NCBI GenBank assembly: GCA_016713585.1
Contig: JADJOV010000027.1
Coordinates: forward strand, 124,001-188,000
Direction: 5' to 3'
Length of the DNA: 64,000 nt
DNA from: Bdellovibrionales bacterium
GTDB taxonomy: Bacteria > Bdellovibrionota > Bdellovibrionia > Bdellovibrionales > Bdellovibrionaceae
Shown piece after piece: positions 10,149-19,638 of this stretch. A program made the position numbers and the translations under genes. The notes under the pieces are model-generated. The model had not been told where the DNA came from. It did no database searches and worked only from the letters and a program-made list of their open reading frames with translations. How positions within the stretch are numbered: the stretch's first letter is position 1; each line of letters starts with the position of its first letter.

Positions 10149-11024
10149 TCAAGAGAGCTTTCTGAGGGCTTTCGCAATCTCTCGAACCACCTGAGTTTCT
10201 TCTGCACCTTTTCGTTGAATAAGGAAGACATCTCTTTGTATCTGTTCAAAATCTGCGGGTTGGTTCAACTCTTCCAACTTCAATTCATTTGTTGATTGCG
10301 CGTTTGAAAGTGCCACGACGAATTCCGGCAGAAATGAAACGGCGACTCCATGACGACAAAGCTGAAGGGCTGTCTCCATCATTTCAACTCGAAACTGAAT
10401 TCGCCGTTCAAACAGATGCTCAGGCCAGCCATCCAGGCCGCGAACACCAGACGGAGTTCCTTGAATAGGCGCGATGGGAATAACGAATGGAAGGTCTTGC
10501 AGCGAATGACCTTTGCGAAACTTTTTACGTCCGAAAATCCCCATTCGAATCTTTCCAACTTTCGTGAACTCAACTCCTTGATGGGGAATTGGCAAATAAG
10601 TAATCCTCAAATCAGAATGCTTATCGGCGACAAGTTGTTCCATTTGCCCAGGGATTGCTTCTCGAATTTCAACTGTACTTCCTTGATAGGAATTGGCCGT
10701 TACCATTCCCAAGAAATAAGTCGTAAAGACTTCAAAGCTCACAATTCGCAAATGAGGAGTGTCCGCCCTCTTCAGCTCTTTCAGGTGAAGTAGGTCATCA
10801 ATTGTTTGAAGGACCACGGGCAGCCTCTCATAAAGATGCTTTCCCATTTCTGTTAGCTCTAAACCACGGCCTCTTTGATCGAAAACCGCATAACCAAGTT
10901 CCTGCTCCAAAGCCTTCAACGACTTTGATAGCCCACCTCCTGTAATACCCAAAACTTCACTCGCTTTGAGTAAGCCTCCAGCTTCAACGACGATTTTAAA
11001 TTGCTTAAGTCTGTTAATTTCCAT
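10149..11024 (-). CDS. LysR family transcriptional regulator
   Basis: 291 residues, intact. Residues 1-60 are the LysR winged helix (LKQFKIVVEAGGLLKASEVL...GGLSKSLKALEQELG), then the effector-binding domain. The gene faces a five-gene operon starting ~100 bp away, the usual LysR arrangement, so it probably controls that operon and itself. The inducer cannot be predicted. Confidence 0.92.
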   Translation of the reverse strand: MEINRLKQFKIVVEAGGLLKASEVLGITGGGLSKSLKALEQELGYAVFDQRGRGLELTEMGKHLYERLPVVLQTIDDLLHLKELKRADTPHLRIVSFEVFTTYFLGMVTANSYQGSTVEIREAIPGQMEQLVADKHSDLRITYLPIPHQGVEFTKVGKIRMGIFGRKKFRKGHSLQDLPFVIPIAPIQGTPSGVRGLDGWPEHLFERRIQFRVEMMETALQLCRHGVAVSFLPEFVVALSNAQSTNELKLEELNQPADFEQIQRDVFLIQRKGAEETQVVREIAKALRKLS

Positions 11025-11033
11025 TTGGGAAAC

Positions 11034-11057
11034 ATTATATAACTATTTTTCGATAAT
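11034..11057. promoter_or_regulatory. Candidate LysR operator
   Basis: Interrupted palindrome ATTAT-N14-ATAAT in the short interval between the divergent lysR gene and the five-gene operon. Position and symmetry fit a LysR-type binding box; base-level match to the T-N11-A rule is loose, so this is a suggestion. Confidence 0.3.
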
Positions 11058-11128
11058 GGAAACAACAAAATAAAGCTAAATTGCACCTGAAAACCACAAC
11101 GTTCGAAGGAAAGGTGTTGGCGCTATTT

Positions 11129-11988
11129 ATGGGCTCGAAGGAAGAAATTAAAATTGATATTATCGGAGCTGGGCAAGTTGTGCAGCGCTTTTTATCACAA
11201 AAAAACCCTGGCATTGAGATGCGAGTTTATGCCCGGCGAAGTCAAGAAAATTCAGAACCTTTTGTCCAGCCCATCCATACCTTTGAACCGTCAGATAGAA
11301 TCTTGGTTCTTTGCGCATCCACGGACGAAGAACGTGTACTTAAAAACAACAACAGTCAGGGCAGAATAGCTGTTGCGAAAGAAAACTTAGCCATTACAAA
11401 TAACTTGATCCGGAAAGGTATCTTTAGGAATCAGTTCGTCTTTGTTTTAACCAATCCCAGTGAAATTGTCGCGGAGCATATTTACAGACATTCTGAAATC
11501 AACACGTCTACGCCCTGGGGCTACAGACAGATCAAAAACGGTACTCTGAAATTTTAGAGCAACGAGAATTTTCTCATCTGAGATCACACTTTCATGTCTC
11601 AGGAAATCACTATGATTTTCCTTACCCTGTCTTTGATCCGCCACTATCGAGACTCGATGAAGATACAATAATCAATTCGTTGAATGCTGAACTTCAAACG
11701 AAAATCAGAAATGAATTTAACGACTATCGACCACCCATCGAGAGCGGGGTCACCGCTCTAAAAAACCTCATTCAGTCTTTAATCGCGAAACAGACTCTCA
11801 CCTTGTCAGGATACTGCGGTGGGTTTGATTGTTTCAGCGGCGGATTAATAAATTTCAACTCCTTCACATTCTCGCCTTCCCTCGGAAATTCCGATTCTTC
11901 TAAGGCCAGAATTCAAACGATAGCCAATAGACATCGTGACACCTATTTTGCGATTACATCCAATCAGTCGCTCAAGGAATCAGTATGA
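11129..11988 (+). CDS. Lactate/malate dehydrogenase-like protein, frameshifted
   Basis: First gene of the LysR-linked operon. The N-terminus IDIIGAGQVVQRFL is a Rossmann nucleotide-binding motif; ILVLCAS, VLTNPSEIVAEHIYR (compare TNPVD in LDH/MDH), TDQKRY (substrate-Arg region) and VSGNHYDFPYP (place of the catalytic His, usually GEHGDS) follow in LDH order. The frame shifts near 11530; after joining, ~285 residues run to a stop that overlaps the next start (ATGA). Substrate is probably an unusual 2-hydroxy acid or none; sequence is remote from true LDH. Start could also be TTG 11117. Confidence 0.6.
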
Positions 11989-13205
11989 GAATCTTGATTT
12001 CATCTCTGCAGGTGAGTGAGAGTGGGTCGAAGGGACATTTACATCCGGCCGTTGAGCTGGCTCTGGAAGCAAAGAGAAAGGGCCATGAGGTCGCGATTCT
12101 ACCACTCCCGAGTCGACTAGGCAAAGAAGACGCCCTTCAGCTTCAACGCGCCAATATTCAGTATATCCCACCACCTTTGTTACCCACCCATATCATCAAA
12201 TCACCAAATGAATTGGCCCAACTTGCTGCCGACCCAACCCAGGTGCATCGTGCCTATTCTTCTTTTCTGATTGAACCAATTGTATTTCAAAAAAAGGGAA
12301 TTGAAGAGATCTTAGAAAGATTTGACCCCGATGCTATTCTATACGACCTGTTAGTCTATTCCGCCCCGCTCATTGGACGAAAGCTTGGAATACCTGATAT
12401 TGGATATTGTGCAGGACTAAAACTGATCGCCCCGGAATCCTTGCTTGGCATCTATGCCGAAGTCGCCAAAAAGCTAAGAACTCAACGCGACAAGATTGTT
12501 CAAGCAATGGGCGATGATGCTCATTTTCATCACATGGAACTTCTCTCAAATAATGGACAGTTTGTTTTTGCGCCAGAAAAACTCTTCGCGGGCGAACAGA
12601 CAGGGACCTCCAAAACCATCTTTGCTGGTGCGTTACCCATCTCCGAAAATCGTTCCGATCAAAAAGAAGTCAATTTTGAAATTCCTCAAAATGACTACGT
12701 TGTTCTAAGTTTCGGAAGCGTCCTTGACCCCGCCGATTTTCCTCACGTCACGCAAGCCGTGATCAAAACCACTCAGGCTCTTGGATTGAAATTACTAATC
12801 GGATCAAGAAAAATGGCAAGGATGAATGACCTGCCCAATCACGTCAAGACGTTCAAATATCTTCCTTTATCTCAGCTCATTGCATCTGCCAAAGCCTACA
12901 TTCACCACGGCGGAGCCAATTCCTTTTCCGAAGCTTTAAGACTAGGCGCGAGGCAAGTCCTTATCCCTCTGACAACTGATCAACCAATCCAAGCTCACTA
13001 CCTCAACAAAATTGAAGCTGGAATATCCCTTGAGCCCAAAGACGTCACGGAATCATCCATTCGAGATTCCATCATTCGTTTATCCAACAAAGAAGACAGA
13101 CTCCGCGTCTCTATCGAAAACGTGAGCCGTGAGTATCAAGAATCTTCAGGGGCTACTGCGGCGATTATGTTTATGGAGAATATGAAATCGGAGAGAAACC
13201 AATGA
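11985..13205 (+). CDS. GT1-family (MGT/UGT-like) glycosyltransferase
   Basis: 406 residues, intact. N-terminal acceptor domain begins MRILISSLQVSESGSKGHLHPAVELA with the early His typical of GT1 enzymes. The C-terminal donor domain has LSFGSVLDP and HHGGANSFSEALRLGARQVLIPLTTDQPIQA, the UGT signature with the HGG...E core and terminal DQ pair. It should move a sugar from a nucleotide sugar to a small molecule, in the cytosol. ATGA overlaps on both sides place it inside the operon. Confidence 0.85.
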   Translation: MRILISSLQVSESGSKGHLHPAVELALEAKRKGHEVAILPLPSRLGKEDALQLQRANIQYIPPPLLPTHIIKSPNELAQLAADPTQVHRAYSSFLIEPIVFQKKGIEEILERFDPDAILYDLLVYSAPLIGRKLGIPDIGYCAGLKLIAPESLLGIYAEVAKKLRTQRDKIVQAMGDDAHFHHMELLSNNGQFVFAPEKLFAGEQTGTSKTIFAGALPISENRSDQKEVNFEIPQNDYVVLSFGSVLDPADFPHVTQAVIKTTQALGLKLLIGSRKMARMNDLPNHVKTFKYLPLSQLIASAKAYIHHGGANSFSEALRLGARQVLIPLTTDQPIQAHYLNKIEAGISLEPKDVTESSIRDSIIRLSNKEDRLRVSIENVSREYQESSGATAAIMFMENMKSERNQ

Positions 13206-14730
13206 AAGAATCACTGCTTAAAATATTTGGACGCCAAAGGTGCCTTGTAAATAAGGAGCAAATTGAAACTTACGGACGGAATATTTACGGAATTCAAAAA
13301 CACATTTCCGCCGTTGTTTTTCCCAAATCAGAGCTCGAGGTCAAAAAGCTCATTCAGTTTGCTACGACTACAAAGACTCCTCTTTATCCCTTGAGCACGG
13401 GAAAAAACTTTGGATTAGGCTCCAATCTACCCATTCAAGATCGGCAAATTGTCGTCGACTTCCATCGCATGAATAAGATATTGGAGTTCGACTCTAAGAA
13501 TGGCTTTATTCGAATTCAGCCTGGCGTCACCCAATTTCAGGTTTACCAATTTTTGAAAAACCGAGAGGCGAAATTTCGACTCAATGTTACGGGTGGCCCC
13601 AAAGACTCTTCACTGATTGGAAATGCCCTTGAGAGAGGCGTTGCTCATTACGGCCCAAGAACCAACGATGCTATAGGGCTCGAACTTGTTTTGGGCACAG
13701 GGAAGGTTCTAAAACAGGAGGAAACGTATCTATCAACTCCAAATCGAGAATGCTCTATCGACACGGAATTGGTGCTGATCTCTCGGGACTTTTCTTTCAA
13801 TCTTCTTTTGGGATTGTGACCGCGGCGACGATTCGTCTTCAACCAATTCCACAAGTGACGATGGCTGTTTCAATCAATCCAATGCCAAATATCCGAATCG
13901 GAAAGCTCATTGAGAAGCTCCTCTTGCTACGACGGCAAGGAATATTGCCGACCAATCTTCATATCTCTAACAGGAATCGAAAGCTTTCTGTTGTGGTTCC
14001 GCTTGTTGCTAGGCAACTCAACATCTCAATCGAAAAGGCTTTAAGCTTAGTTGAGGAGACTTTCTCAGACGAATGGACAATCACCACTTCCGTCTGCGGA
14101 CAAAATGAAATTGTCCAAGCTCAATATCGATTGATGGTCAAAGAATTGAAGACGATGGCAAAAGTCAGTCTAACTCGCTTGGGAGTTGACCACAAAAAGA
14201 AACGAAAAGACGACTACCTGTCTCATGCATTGCACGAAGTTGCCCTAAATCCTTGCGGAGTTCCGTCTGATGATTCAATCATGAGTCTTGGCTTTGATCA
14301 GCATGAAGTTTTTAAAACCGATCTTATTGAATCGAATACGGGCACGCTCTTTATGGTGCCTCTTTTGCCGAGCCATGGAAGCGAAATCGAAAAAGCTGTT
14401 CACATTGTGACCGTGGAGTTCAGCAAATTTGGATTCAAGCCCTTTATCACATTGAATTTAATCGAAGAAAATTGCTTCGAAGCAGTCGTTAATCTGACTT
14501 TTGATCGAAGAAGCGAAGGACGAAGAAAAGAGGCCATGAAGGTCATGCGAAGGACCTTCAAACAACTCTGTAAAAATGGGTTTCCTCCCGCACGAATGAG
14601 CATTTTTCAGATGAATATTCCTCAAAAAATAGATAATGGCCACATCGAAGCCATTCAAAATATTAAATCCTTGTTCGACCCAATCGGCATAATTTCTGAA
14701 GGGCGATACACACTGAGGGCTCAGAAATGA
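13202..14730 (+). CDS. FAD-linked oxidase (vanillyl-alcohol oxidase/PCMH type), frameshifted
   Basis: FAD_binding_4 domain at the N-terminus: VVFPKSELEVKKLIQFA, LYPLSTGKNFGLGSN (PP-loop), VTGGPKDSSLIGNALERGVAHYG. After a break near 13747 comes HGIGADLSGLFFQSSFGIVTAATIRL, as in p-cresol methylhydroxylase and vanillyl-alcohol oxidase, then a substrate-cap domain ending ISEGRYTL. One missing base explains the break. Predicted to oxidise a phenolic, alcohol or hydroxy-acid intermediate. Coupled by 4-base overlaps to the genes before and after. Confidence 0.8.
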
Positions 14731-15656
14731 AACTTCCAAAGAAGGAGCAGATCACTTCTGCCTTCGCGAGATTCAAAAGAGAAGGCCTCAGCAGTCAAGT
14801 TGTGAATACAAAAAACAGCAACCTCTTTCTCAAGACCGAAAATTCACTTCCGGGTGGCTCATATAAGATTCGTGGTGTTCGTGAGTACTTTGAACAGGTC
14901 GTGCCTTCAAAGAGTATAATCAGAGTTTTAAGCGCAGGGAACTTAGCGCTAGCTGCGGCGATTGAATCCTCAAAACGAGCGAGGCCATGTCAGGCCGTTG
15001 TTCCAGTCGGTCTCTCAGAAATTAAACGGCATCGACTTCGGCAGTATAACGCCGATCTCATTGAAATTCCATTCGCTCACCTCTGGGACCTGGTGAATAA
15101 ATCTCCCGATGAGTTGGGATGCAACTATTTACACCCGCTCGATCCTCATCTGCTCTGCGGATACGCGACGATGGCCTTGGAAATTCAGGAGCAATTACCT
15201 ACCTTTGATGCCTTAGTGATACCTTACGGACTTGGCGGCCTAGCCCTGTCTCTGGCTTTTGGTTCTGCAATCAATAAGACTAGAACAAAGCTATATATCG
15301 CAGAAATCGCAGGGCACTCGCCCCTAAAGACTGCGCTGGATGAGGGGCGCCCATCGAAGTCTCCAAAGCTCCAAAGTTTTATAGAAGCGCTAGGAACGCC
15401 TGAAGTTCTTCCTGCTGTATTTGAAAGTCTTCGATGCTATTCTCCAGAAGTCGTCCTTGTCTCGGAAGAAGAGACAAAAAATGGAATTCGAGAACTATTC
15501 AACGATTATGGACTGCGGGTGGAAGGGGCTGCCGGAGCATCTTACGTGGCAGCAAAAAAGGTCGCGTCACAAACCACAGAGCAAGTTGTCGCAATTCTTT
15601 CTGGAGGAAATATCAGCGAGGATATTTTTCAGAAAATCATCGGCCCAAATTTATGA
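14727..15656 (+). CDS. PLP-dependent threonine dehydratase-like enzyme (fold type II)
   Basis: 309 residues, intact. The PLP Lys is in PGGSYKIRG (about residue 47), followed by LSAGNLALAAA (compare SAGNHAQGVA) and a Gly-rich phosphate loop PYGLGGLALS, with ILSGGNI near the end. Shorter than biosynthetic threonine deaminase and without the ACT domain, so closer to catabolic or specialised Ser/Thr dehydratases, racemases or cyclising lyases. Part of the LysR-linked operon through ATGA overlaps. Confidence 0.8.
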   Translation: MKLPKKEQITSAFARFKREGLSSQVVNTKNSNLFLKTENSLPGGSYKIRGVREYFEQVVPSKSIIRVLSAGNLALAAAIESSKRARPCQAVVPVGLSEIKRHRLRQYNADLIEIPFAHLWDLVNKSPDELGCNYLHPLDPHLLCGYATMALEIQEQLPTFDALVIPYGLGGLALSLAFGSAINKTRTKLYIAEIAGHSPLKTALDEGRPSKSPKLQSFIEALGTPEVLPAVFESLRCYSPEVVLVSEEETKNGIRELFNDYGLRVEGAAGASYVAAKKVASQTTEQVVAILSGGNISEDIFQKIIGPNL

Positions 15657-16404
15657 TTTCAAAAAAGATAATTTTTAATGCTGATGATTTAGGAATGAGT
15701 CACGAGATCGACAGAGAAATTTTGTCAGCCGCAAGATGCGGACTTATTGATTCAGCCAGTGTATCCGTTGTCAATGGTCTGAATAGTGCTCAATTCCAGA
15801 AATATTTGGCCCTAGAACCACCAATACCACTTGGCCTGCATCTTAACTTAACCGAAGGTTGTCCACTTTCAACTCATCCGAAAATCGCAAAACTTATAAA
15901 TCCTCACGGAGAGTTCAAATCCGCAGTTCATCTGCTTTCGATTGAAAGAGATTTGAGCGAAGAAGCTCTCTATGAAGAAATGATAGCTCAACTCAGGAGA
16001 TTCGTGCAACTCTCGGGAACGAAACCAAGCCATATCGATAGCCATCAACATTTCACCTACCTGAGTCCAATCGTTTTCAGGGCGTTTCTCAAAATGGCAA
16101 AGACTGAAAATCTAAGAATCAGGAGTCCGATTCCTTTTTTAAATGTCAACCGTCTGCAGCTATTCATTGAATCAGTTAGGCAGAGATATGGAGTTTCAAT
16201 CCCATTTTCCTCTGAAACACGCGCGCAGGAGCTGAGGGATGTCTTTACTGACTCAGAGGTTGAAGTCCGCACCGATGATTGCCTGATTGAGATTTCGTCC
16301 GAAGTGAGCTTTAAAGAAAACTTCGACTCCCGGGCACTGTGGAAGTCGTTTGTCATCCTCATCAATCTGCCGACTTAGAGAGGCTTTTCCAGACATTCAG
16401 CTAA
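15653..16404 (+). CDS. YdjC/ChbG-like carbohydrate deacetylase, frameshifted at the 3' end
   Basis: The metal site of the family is visible: Asp-Asp in FNADDLGMS near the N-terminus and His residues in GLHLNLTEG and HIDSHQHF. As read, the frame ends at 16378, but in another frame from ~16330 the sequence continues LPGTVEVVCHPHQSADLERLF and stops at 16404, which is the expected YdjC C-terminus with its CHP motif. So one indel near 16330 is likely. Members remove acetyl groups from N-acetylated sugars; here the substrate may be the sugar attached by the GT1 enzyme (inference). Last gene of the operon. Confidence 0.8.
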
Positions 16405-16417
16405 TCACAGGCTGTCA

Positions 16418-16444
16418 CAGCCAACTTGAGAAATTTTGAACTGC
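16418..16444 (+). repeat. Direct repeat flanking mazEF (copy 1)
   Basis: 27 bases matching 17181-17207 at 23 of 27 positions (CAGYCAACTTGAG....GAACTGC). The pair brackets the mazEF genes and may mark the ends of a mobile or recombined cassette. Confidence 0.45.
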
Positions 16445-16453
16445 GTATTTAAA

Positions 16454-16789
16454 CTATGCTTGGATAATTAGAGCAGCAATTTTCATTGAACATTGCTCTA
16501 CTACTTCTTTCGAAGCTTTTTCGATAAACCTAGCTTTTCTAACCTTCCAGTCTAGATTTTTCAGATGATCTGATAAGACAGCGCCGTTAATCTTCTTGCC
16601 CGAGATTGCCACTTCAAAAGGGTACCCTTTTACATTCGAGGTAATTGGGCAGCAAACTGCCAAGCCAGTTTTTTTATTATACTTATTTGGGGAGAGAATA
16701 AGTGCAGGACGGTTTCCCATTTGTTCATGACCTGCTTGTGGCGTAAAGTTAAGCCAAACAATGTCACCTCGATCTGGAATATAACTCAT
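16454..16789 (-). CDS. mazF: MazF-family endoribonuclease toxin
   Basis: 111 residues. Typical PemK/MazF sequence: YIPDRGDIVWLNFTPQAGHEQMGNRPALILS, PITSNVKGYPFEV, and VLSDHLKNLDWKVRKARF. It should cleave single-stranded mRNA at a short motif. The start codon shares a base with the mazE stop (TAATG), so toxin is made after antitoxin from the same message. Confidence 0.93.
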   Translation of the reverse strand: MSYIPDRGDIVWLNFTPQAGHEQMGNRPALILSPNKYNKKTGLAVCCPITSNVKGYPFEVAISGKKINGAVLSDHLKNLDWKVRKARFIEKASKEVVEQCSMKIAALIIQA

Positions 16790-17025
16790 TACCAGACCTC
16801 ATTGCCTTCGGTTTTGAAGTCCTCTTCTGAGTGCAAATTATTTTTGGTAATCTGCTCCAATAAAGAGTCGAGTGAGTATTCTTTTTTTGCAGGAAAAATA
16901 ACAATAGTTCCATTCTTAGACTCAATTTCCACTTCCGAGTTCTCGCTTAAGTTTACTTTCTCAATTACTGTTTTTGGAATTCGGACTCCAAGAGAATTAC
17001 CCCATTTTTGAATTTTTACAGGCAT
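16789..17025 (-). CDS. mazE: MazE-family antitoxin
   Basis: Swapped-hairpin AbrB/MazE DNA-binding N-terminus (MPVKIQKWGNSLGVRIPKTV) and acidic C-terminal tail that would wrap the toxin. ATG 17025 is preceded by AGAGGTGA. Should neutralise MazF and repress its own promoter. An upstream in-frame ATG gives an atypical extension and is rejected. Confidence 0.93.
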   Translation of the reverse strand: MPVKIQKWGNSLGVRIPKTVIEKVNLSENSEVEIESKNGTIVIFPAKKEYSLDSLLEQITKNNLHSEEDFKTEGNEVW

Positions 17026-17180
17026 AACTTCACCTCTATACAGAGTATATACAACGTTTATACTCTTATCAATCAAAAGTTTAGTGGCATTATACCTGTT
17101 TGCGCAGAGAGCAGTTCGGAATTGGTAACTCCTTAAAACTATAGGGTAAATTATAAAATCTCAAAATAAGACATATGGTG

Positions 17181-17207
17181 CAGTCAACTTGAGGAGTTTC
17201 GAACTGC
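17181..17207 (+). repeat. Direct repeat flanking mazEF (copy 2)
   Basis: Second copy of the 27-base repeat seen at 16418-16444, four mismatches, same orientation. Confidence 0.45.
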
Positions 17208-17300
17208 TTGCTGCCTCTTTCTTCTTTTTTGTGGGGATGCGGGTTTAATTTGACTTGAGCTCAGCTATCAATTTGAGTATCTGCCCGTCGAAGGCAGGCC

Positions 17301-17346
17301 AGTTACAGTTACATTTACATTTACATTTACATTAATATTAATATTT
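17301..17346 (+). repeat. Short simple-sequence repeat (ATTTAC units)
   Basis: Two GTTAC-type units, three to four copies of the hexamer ATTTAC, then ATTAAT repeats. Non-coding and a possible slippage hot spot. Confidence 0.8.
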
Positions 17347-17610
17347 TGCTTATCATGCTCTTTGTCATGCATTTTGCCGTTGACGACTTTTTTTCTTCCA
17401 CCAGACGGTCCCTGATTTACTAAAAAAACGAAAATGCGGTGGTCCCGGCTCCTATCGTTGATCCCCACACTGGGAGTCGTTTTAGCAATTTGTACGCAAT
17501 CTATTCGTCTCTTCCAAAGGCTATTTCGATTCGCAAAAACCTAAAAAATGCACTCCAAAAACCCATGCTATACTCCCTCTGAAATTTCAACCACCAGAAA
17601 GGAATCAACC

Positions 17611-18588
17611 ATGACTCGAAAATTTAACTCCTCCGAAGTGGCTCAAGCGCACTTCAATCTGACTGTGAAAATTTGTCCAAGCTCAAAAACGAAGAACTCC
17701 ATTGTGAACTTAAAAACCGAGTGGCCGAAGAGCGCAAACTGACCCATCAAATATTGCAAATTATTATCGAGATCGATCTGCGAAAGCTCTACCTTCCCAT
17801 GGCCTGCTCCAGTTTGTTTGACTACTTGGTCAGGGAGATCGGCTATACTCCGGCCAGTGCCCAGCGTCGAATCGATGCCGCGCGAATGATGCAGCAAGTT
17901 CCAGAGCTTGGAAACAAGATCGAAAATGGGACCTTGAAGTTAACCCAAGTTTCTCAGGTTCAGCAGGTCCTCAGACTTGCAAAAAAGAAAACAAGACTCA
18001 GCTTTTGCCAAGTGAAAAGAGGGACCTTCTTAAAAGGCTCGAGAATAAAACCGGGCCAGAGAGTGAATTGATATTGGCCAAGGAATTTAACCTATCACCG
18101 CAGACTCAGTTCAAGCAGAAAATTCAGAAAGATGAATCTGTCCGAATTGAATTGACCTTAAGCAAAGAGCAAATGGAAATTCTAAACCGAGCGAAGGAGC
18201 TTCTATCCCACGCCCTGCCCGGGGCCACATTTGCTGAGGTGATTACGAGTCTTGCTCAACGCTATGTAAAACAGCGAACCGGAGCCAATGGTTCCGTCAA
18301 AAAGCACAAATCACCGTCCCCAGCACGGAGTCAAATTCCGCAGCGGAAGTCAAAGGCACTCAGAATATCTCTGGGAAACCGATTCCATCCTCGGTCAGAA
18401 AAAGCATTTTGAGTCCGAATCTTGGGTGTCAATTTAAGGATTCAAGGACTGGGAAGATTTGCGGGTCAAAACATTTTCTCCAGGTTGACCATATCACGCC
18501 TCGATTTGCCGGCGGCGGGAATGATCCTCAAAATCTGAGACCGCTTTGCAGTCGCCACAATCAGTATCGTTACACAGCCGGATGTTGA
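17611..18588 (+). pseudogene. HNH endonuclease family protein with several frameshifts
   Basis: Starts ATG 17611 after AGAAAGGAA. Joined frames give the large HNH family frequent in Bdellovibrio relatives: helical N-terminus (NEELHCELKNRVAEERKLTHQIL), SLFDYLVREIGYTPASAQRRIDAARMM, a central domain, then a C-terminal HNH nuclease with a zinc Cys pair (CQFKD...CGSKH), LQVDHITPRFAGGGNDPQNLRPLC and HNQYR. At least three frame changes (near 17680, 17985 at an A run, and 18365). Function of the family is unproven; members occur in many copies and behave like selfish or mobile genes. Confidence 0.8.
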
Positions 18589-18611
18589 TTCCATCATCTG
18601 ATTCTTTTTTC

Positions 18612-18636
18612 TTGGACGCTCACGACGAGCGTCCAA
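18612..18636. other. Perfect 10-bp inverted repeat
   Basis: TTGGACGCTC-ACGAC-GAGCGTCCAA shortly after the HNH stop. The hairpin would be very stable, but no T run follows on the plus strand and on the minus strand it is followed by A residues, so it is not a textbook intrinsic terminator. Confidence 0.7.
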
Positions 18637-18898
18637 CGGCGGGTTTCAGGGCCGGCCAAGAGGCCATGAGTCATGGATGACCTACCCCTCATATTGAAGG
18701 AAGAACGGCATCCCTTTATGTCCTCAAATTTTCGAATCTGATCCTCGGAGAAAGGTCTTAAAATGCCGTCCGCTTTTTAATGGACTTCGGGTCCAACGTC
18801 TAGCTGGGTTATCCACATAATCCCCACTCTTTCTAGAAAGATCCCTGCTTGCCTAAGTCCGCTTTAGACTGGCTTAAGTCTTATTTTGAGAAGCACTA
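18637..18898. other. Intergenic stretch, nothing recognised
   Basis: No RBS-supported frame, RNA gene or repeat was found between the HNH-gene hairpin and the vapB promoter. Confidence 0.5.
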
Positions 18899-18927
18899 TT
18901 GACATTTTGAATATATATTCATAGTAT
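18899..18927 (+). promoter_or_regulatory. Sigma70-type promoter of vapBC
   Basis: Consensus -35 TTGACA at 18899-18904, 17-base spacer, -10 TAGTAT at 18922-18927, about 18 bases before a GGAGGG RBS and the vapB ATG. The AT-rich ATATATATTCATAGTATA around the -10 is imperfectly palindromic and may be the VapB operator. Confidence 0.6.
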
Positions 18928-18944
18928 AAGAATCTGGAGGGCGT

Positions 18945-19182
18945 ATGAAGACAAGCCTTATTCTCGACGACCGAGTGTTTGAAGACGCAAAAAAAGAGGC
19001 TCATAAAACTGGAAAAGCGATCAGTGAAATTATAAGCTCTTGGGCGGCAATGGGTCGCGATCTTTGGCGGCAAAAAGGGACAGCCTTCCAAGAAGTTTAA
19101 ACCTCTAAATCTTGGACCTGAAAAGGTTGATCTCACTAATCGAAAAGACTGGATGGAGGATTTGGACGATGACCGCTCTTGA
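18945..19182 (+). CDS. vapB: VapB-type antitoxin, frameshifted
   Basis: ATG 18945 after TGGAGGGC. N-terminus MKTSLILDDRVFEDAKKEAHKTGKAISE is a ribbon-helix-helix antitoxin. As read it stops early after ~51 codons; a one-base shift near 19070 at an A run gives KFKPLNLGPEKVDLTNRKDW...DDDRS, a normal antitoxin tail ending inside the first codons of vapC. Should bind VapC and repress the promoter. Confidence 0.7.
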
Positions 19183-19597
19183 TACAAATATATTGGTCGG
19201 AGTCATGGTCTCATCTAGTTCCTACCACAAGGAAGCCATGGAGGGACTCAGCAACCTTGAAGACGATCTTTGCACGACACCTACGAATATAGGTGAGGTA
19301 CTCAGGCTTCTCACCCACTCCAAAGTATTCCCGTCGCCTTTAAAGATTGAAAAAGCTGTCGAGGCGTTGGAGCAGCTGATTGAAGCTTACGACATACGAA
19401 TTTTGGACGAGGAAACTAGTTGGTGGAAACAGCTCCCTGAAATCGCTCGACAGATTTTAGGACTCAAAGGCAATGAGATTTTTGATGCCAGAATTGCCAT
19501 TTGTCTGAAGCAACACAAGGTAAAGCGAATATTTACTCGCGATGCAGACTTTAAAAAGTATTCATTTCTTCAAACAATCTCATTTTTCTCAAAATGA
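19169..19597 (+). CDS. vapC: VapC-type PIN-domain ribonuclease toxin
   Basis: 142 residues. PIN acidic residues: Asp in MTALDTNIL, Glu in NIGEVLRLL, Asp in GNEIFDARIA and TRDADF. Mg-dependent cleavage of tRNA or rRNA is usual. Start overlaps the end of vapB, giving translational coupling. Confidence 0.85.
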   Translation: MTALDTNILVGVMVSSSSYHKEAMEGLSNLEDDLCTTPTNIGEVLRLLTHSKVFPSPLKIEKAVEALEQLIEAYDIRILDEETSWWKQLPEIARQILGLKGNEIFDARIAICLKQHKVKRIFTRDADFKKYSFLQTISFFSK

Positions 19598-19638
19598 AAC
19601 ATTGGTGCACCAAATTGAATGCGGGACGAACATGAATA

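Larger units (their letters stand above)
17077..17610. other. Intergenic stretch without a convincing gene
   Basis: Between the mazE promoter side and the HNH gene. Holds the second copy of the mazEF-flanking repeat (17181-17207) and a simple-sequence run. A 66-codon frame across the run has no family resemblance and its Asn-Val repeats merely reflect the microsatellite. Confidence 0.6.

Noticed and set aside
17301..17346. Short repeats that might be a CRISPR array
   Set aside because: Hexamer microsatellite without spacers; no cas genes in the window.
18612..18636. Inverted repeat as intrinsic terminator
   Set aside because: No T run follows the stem on either strand.
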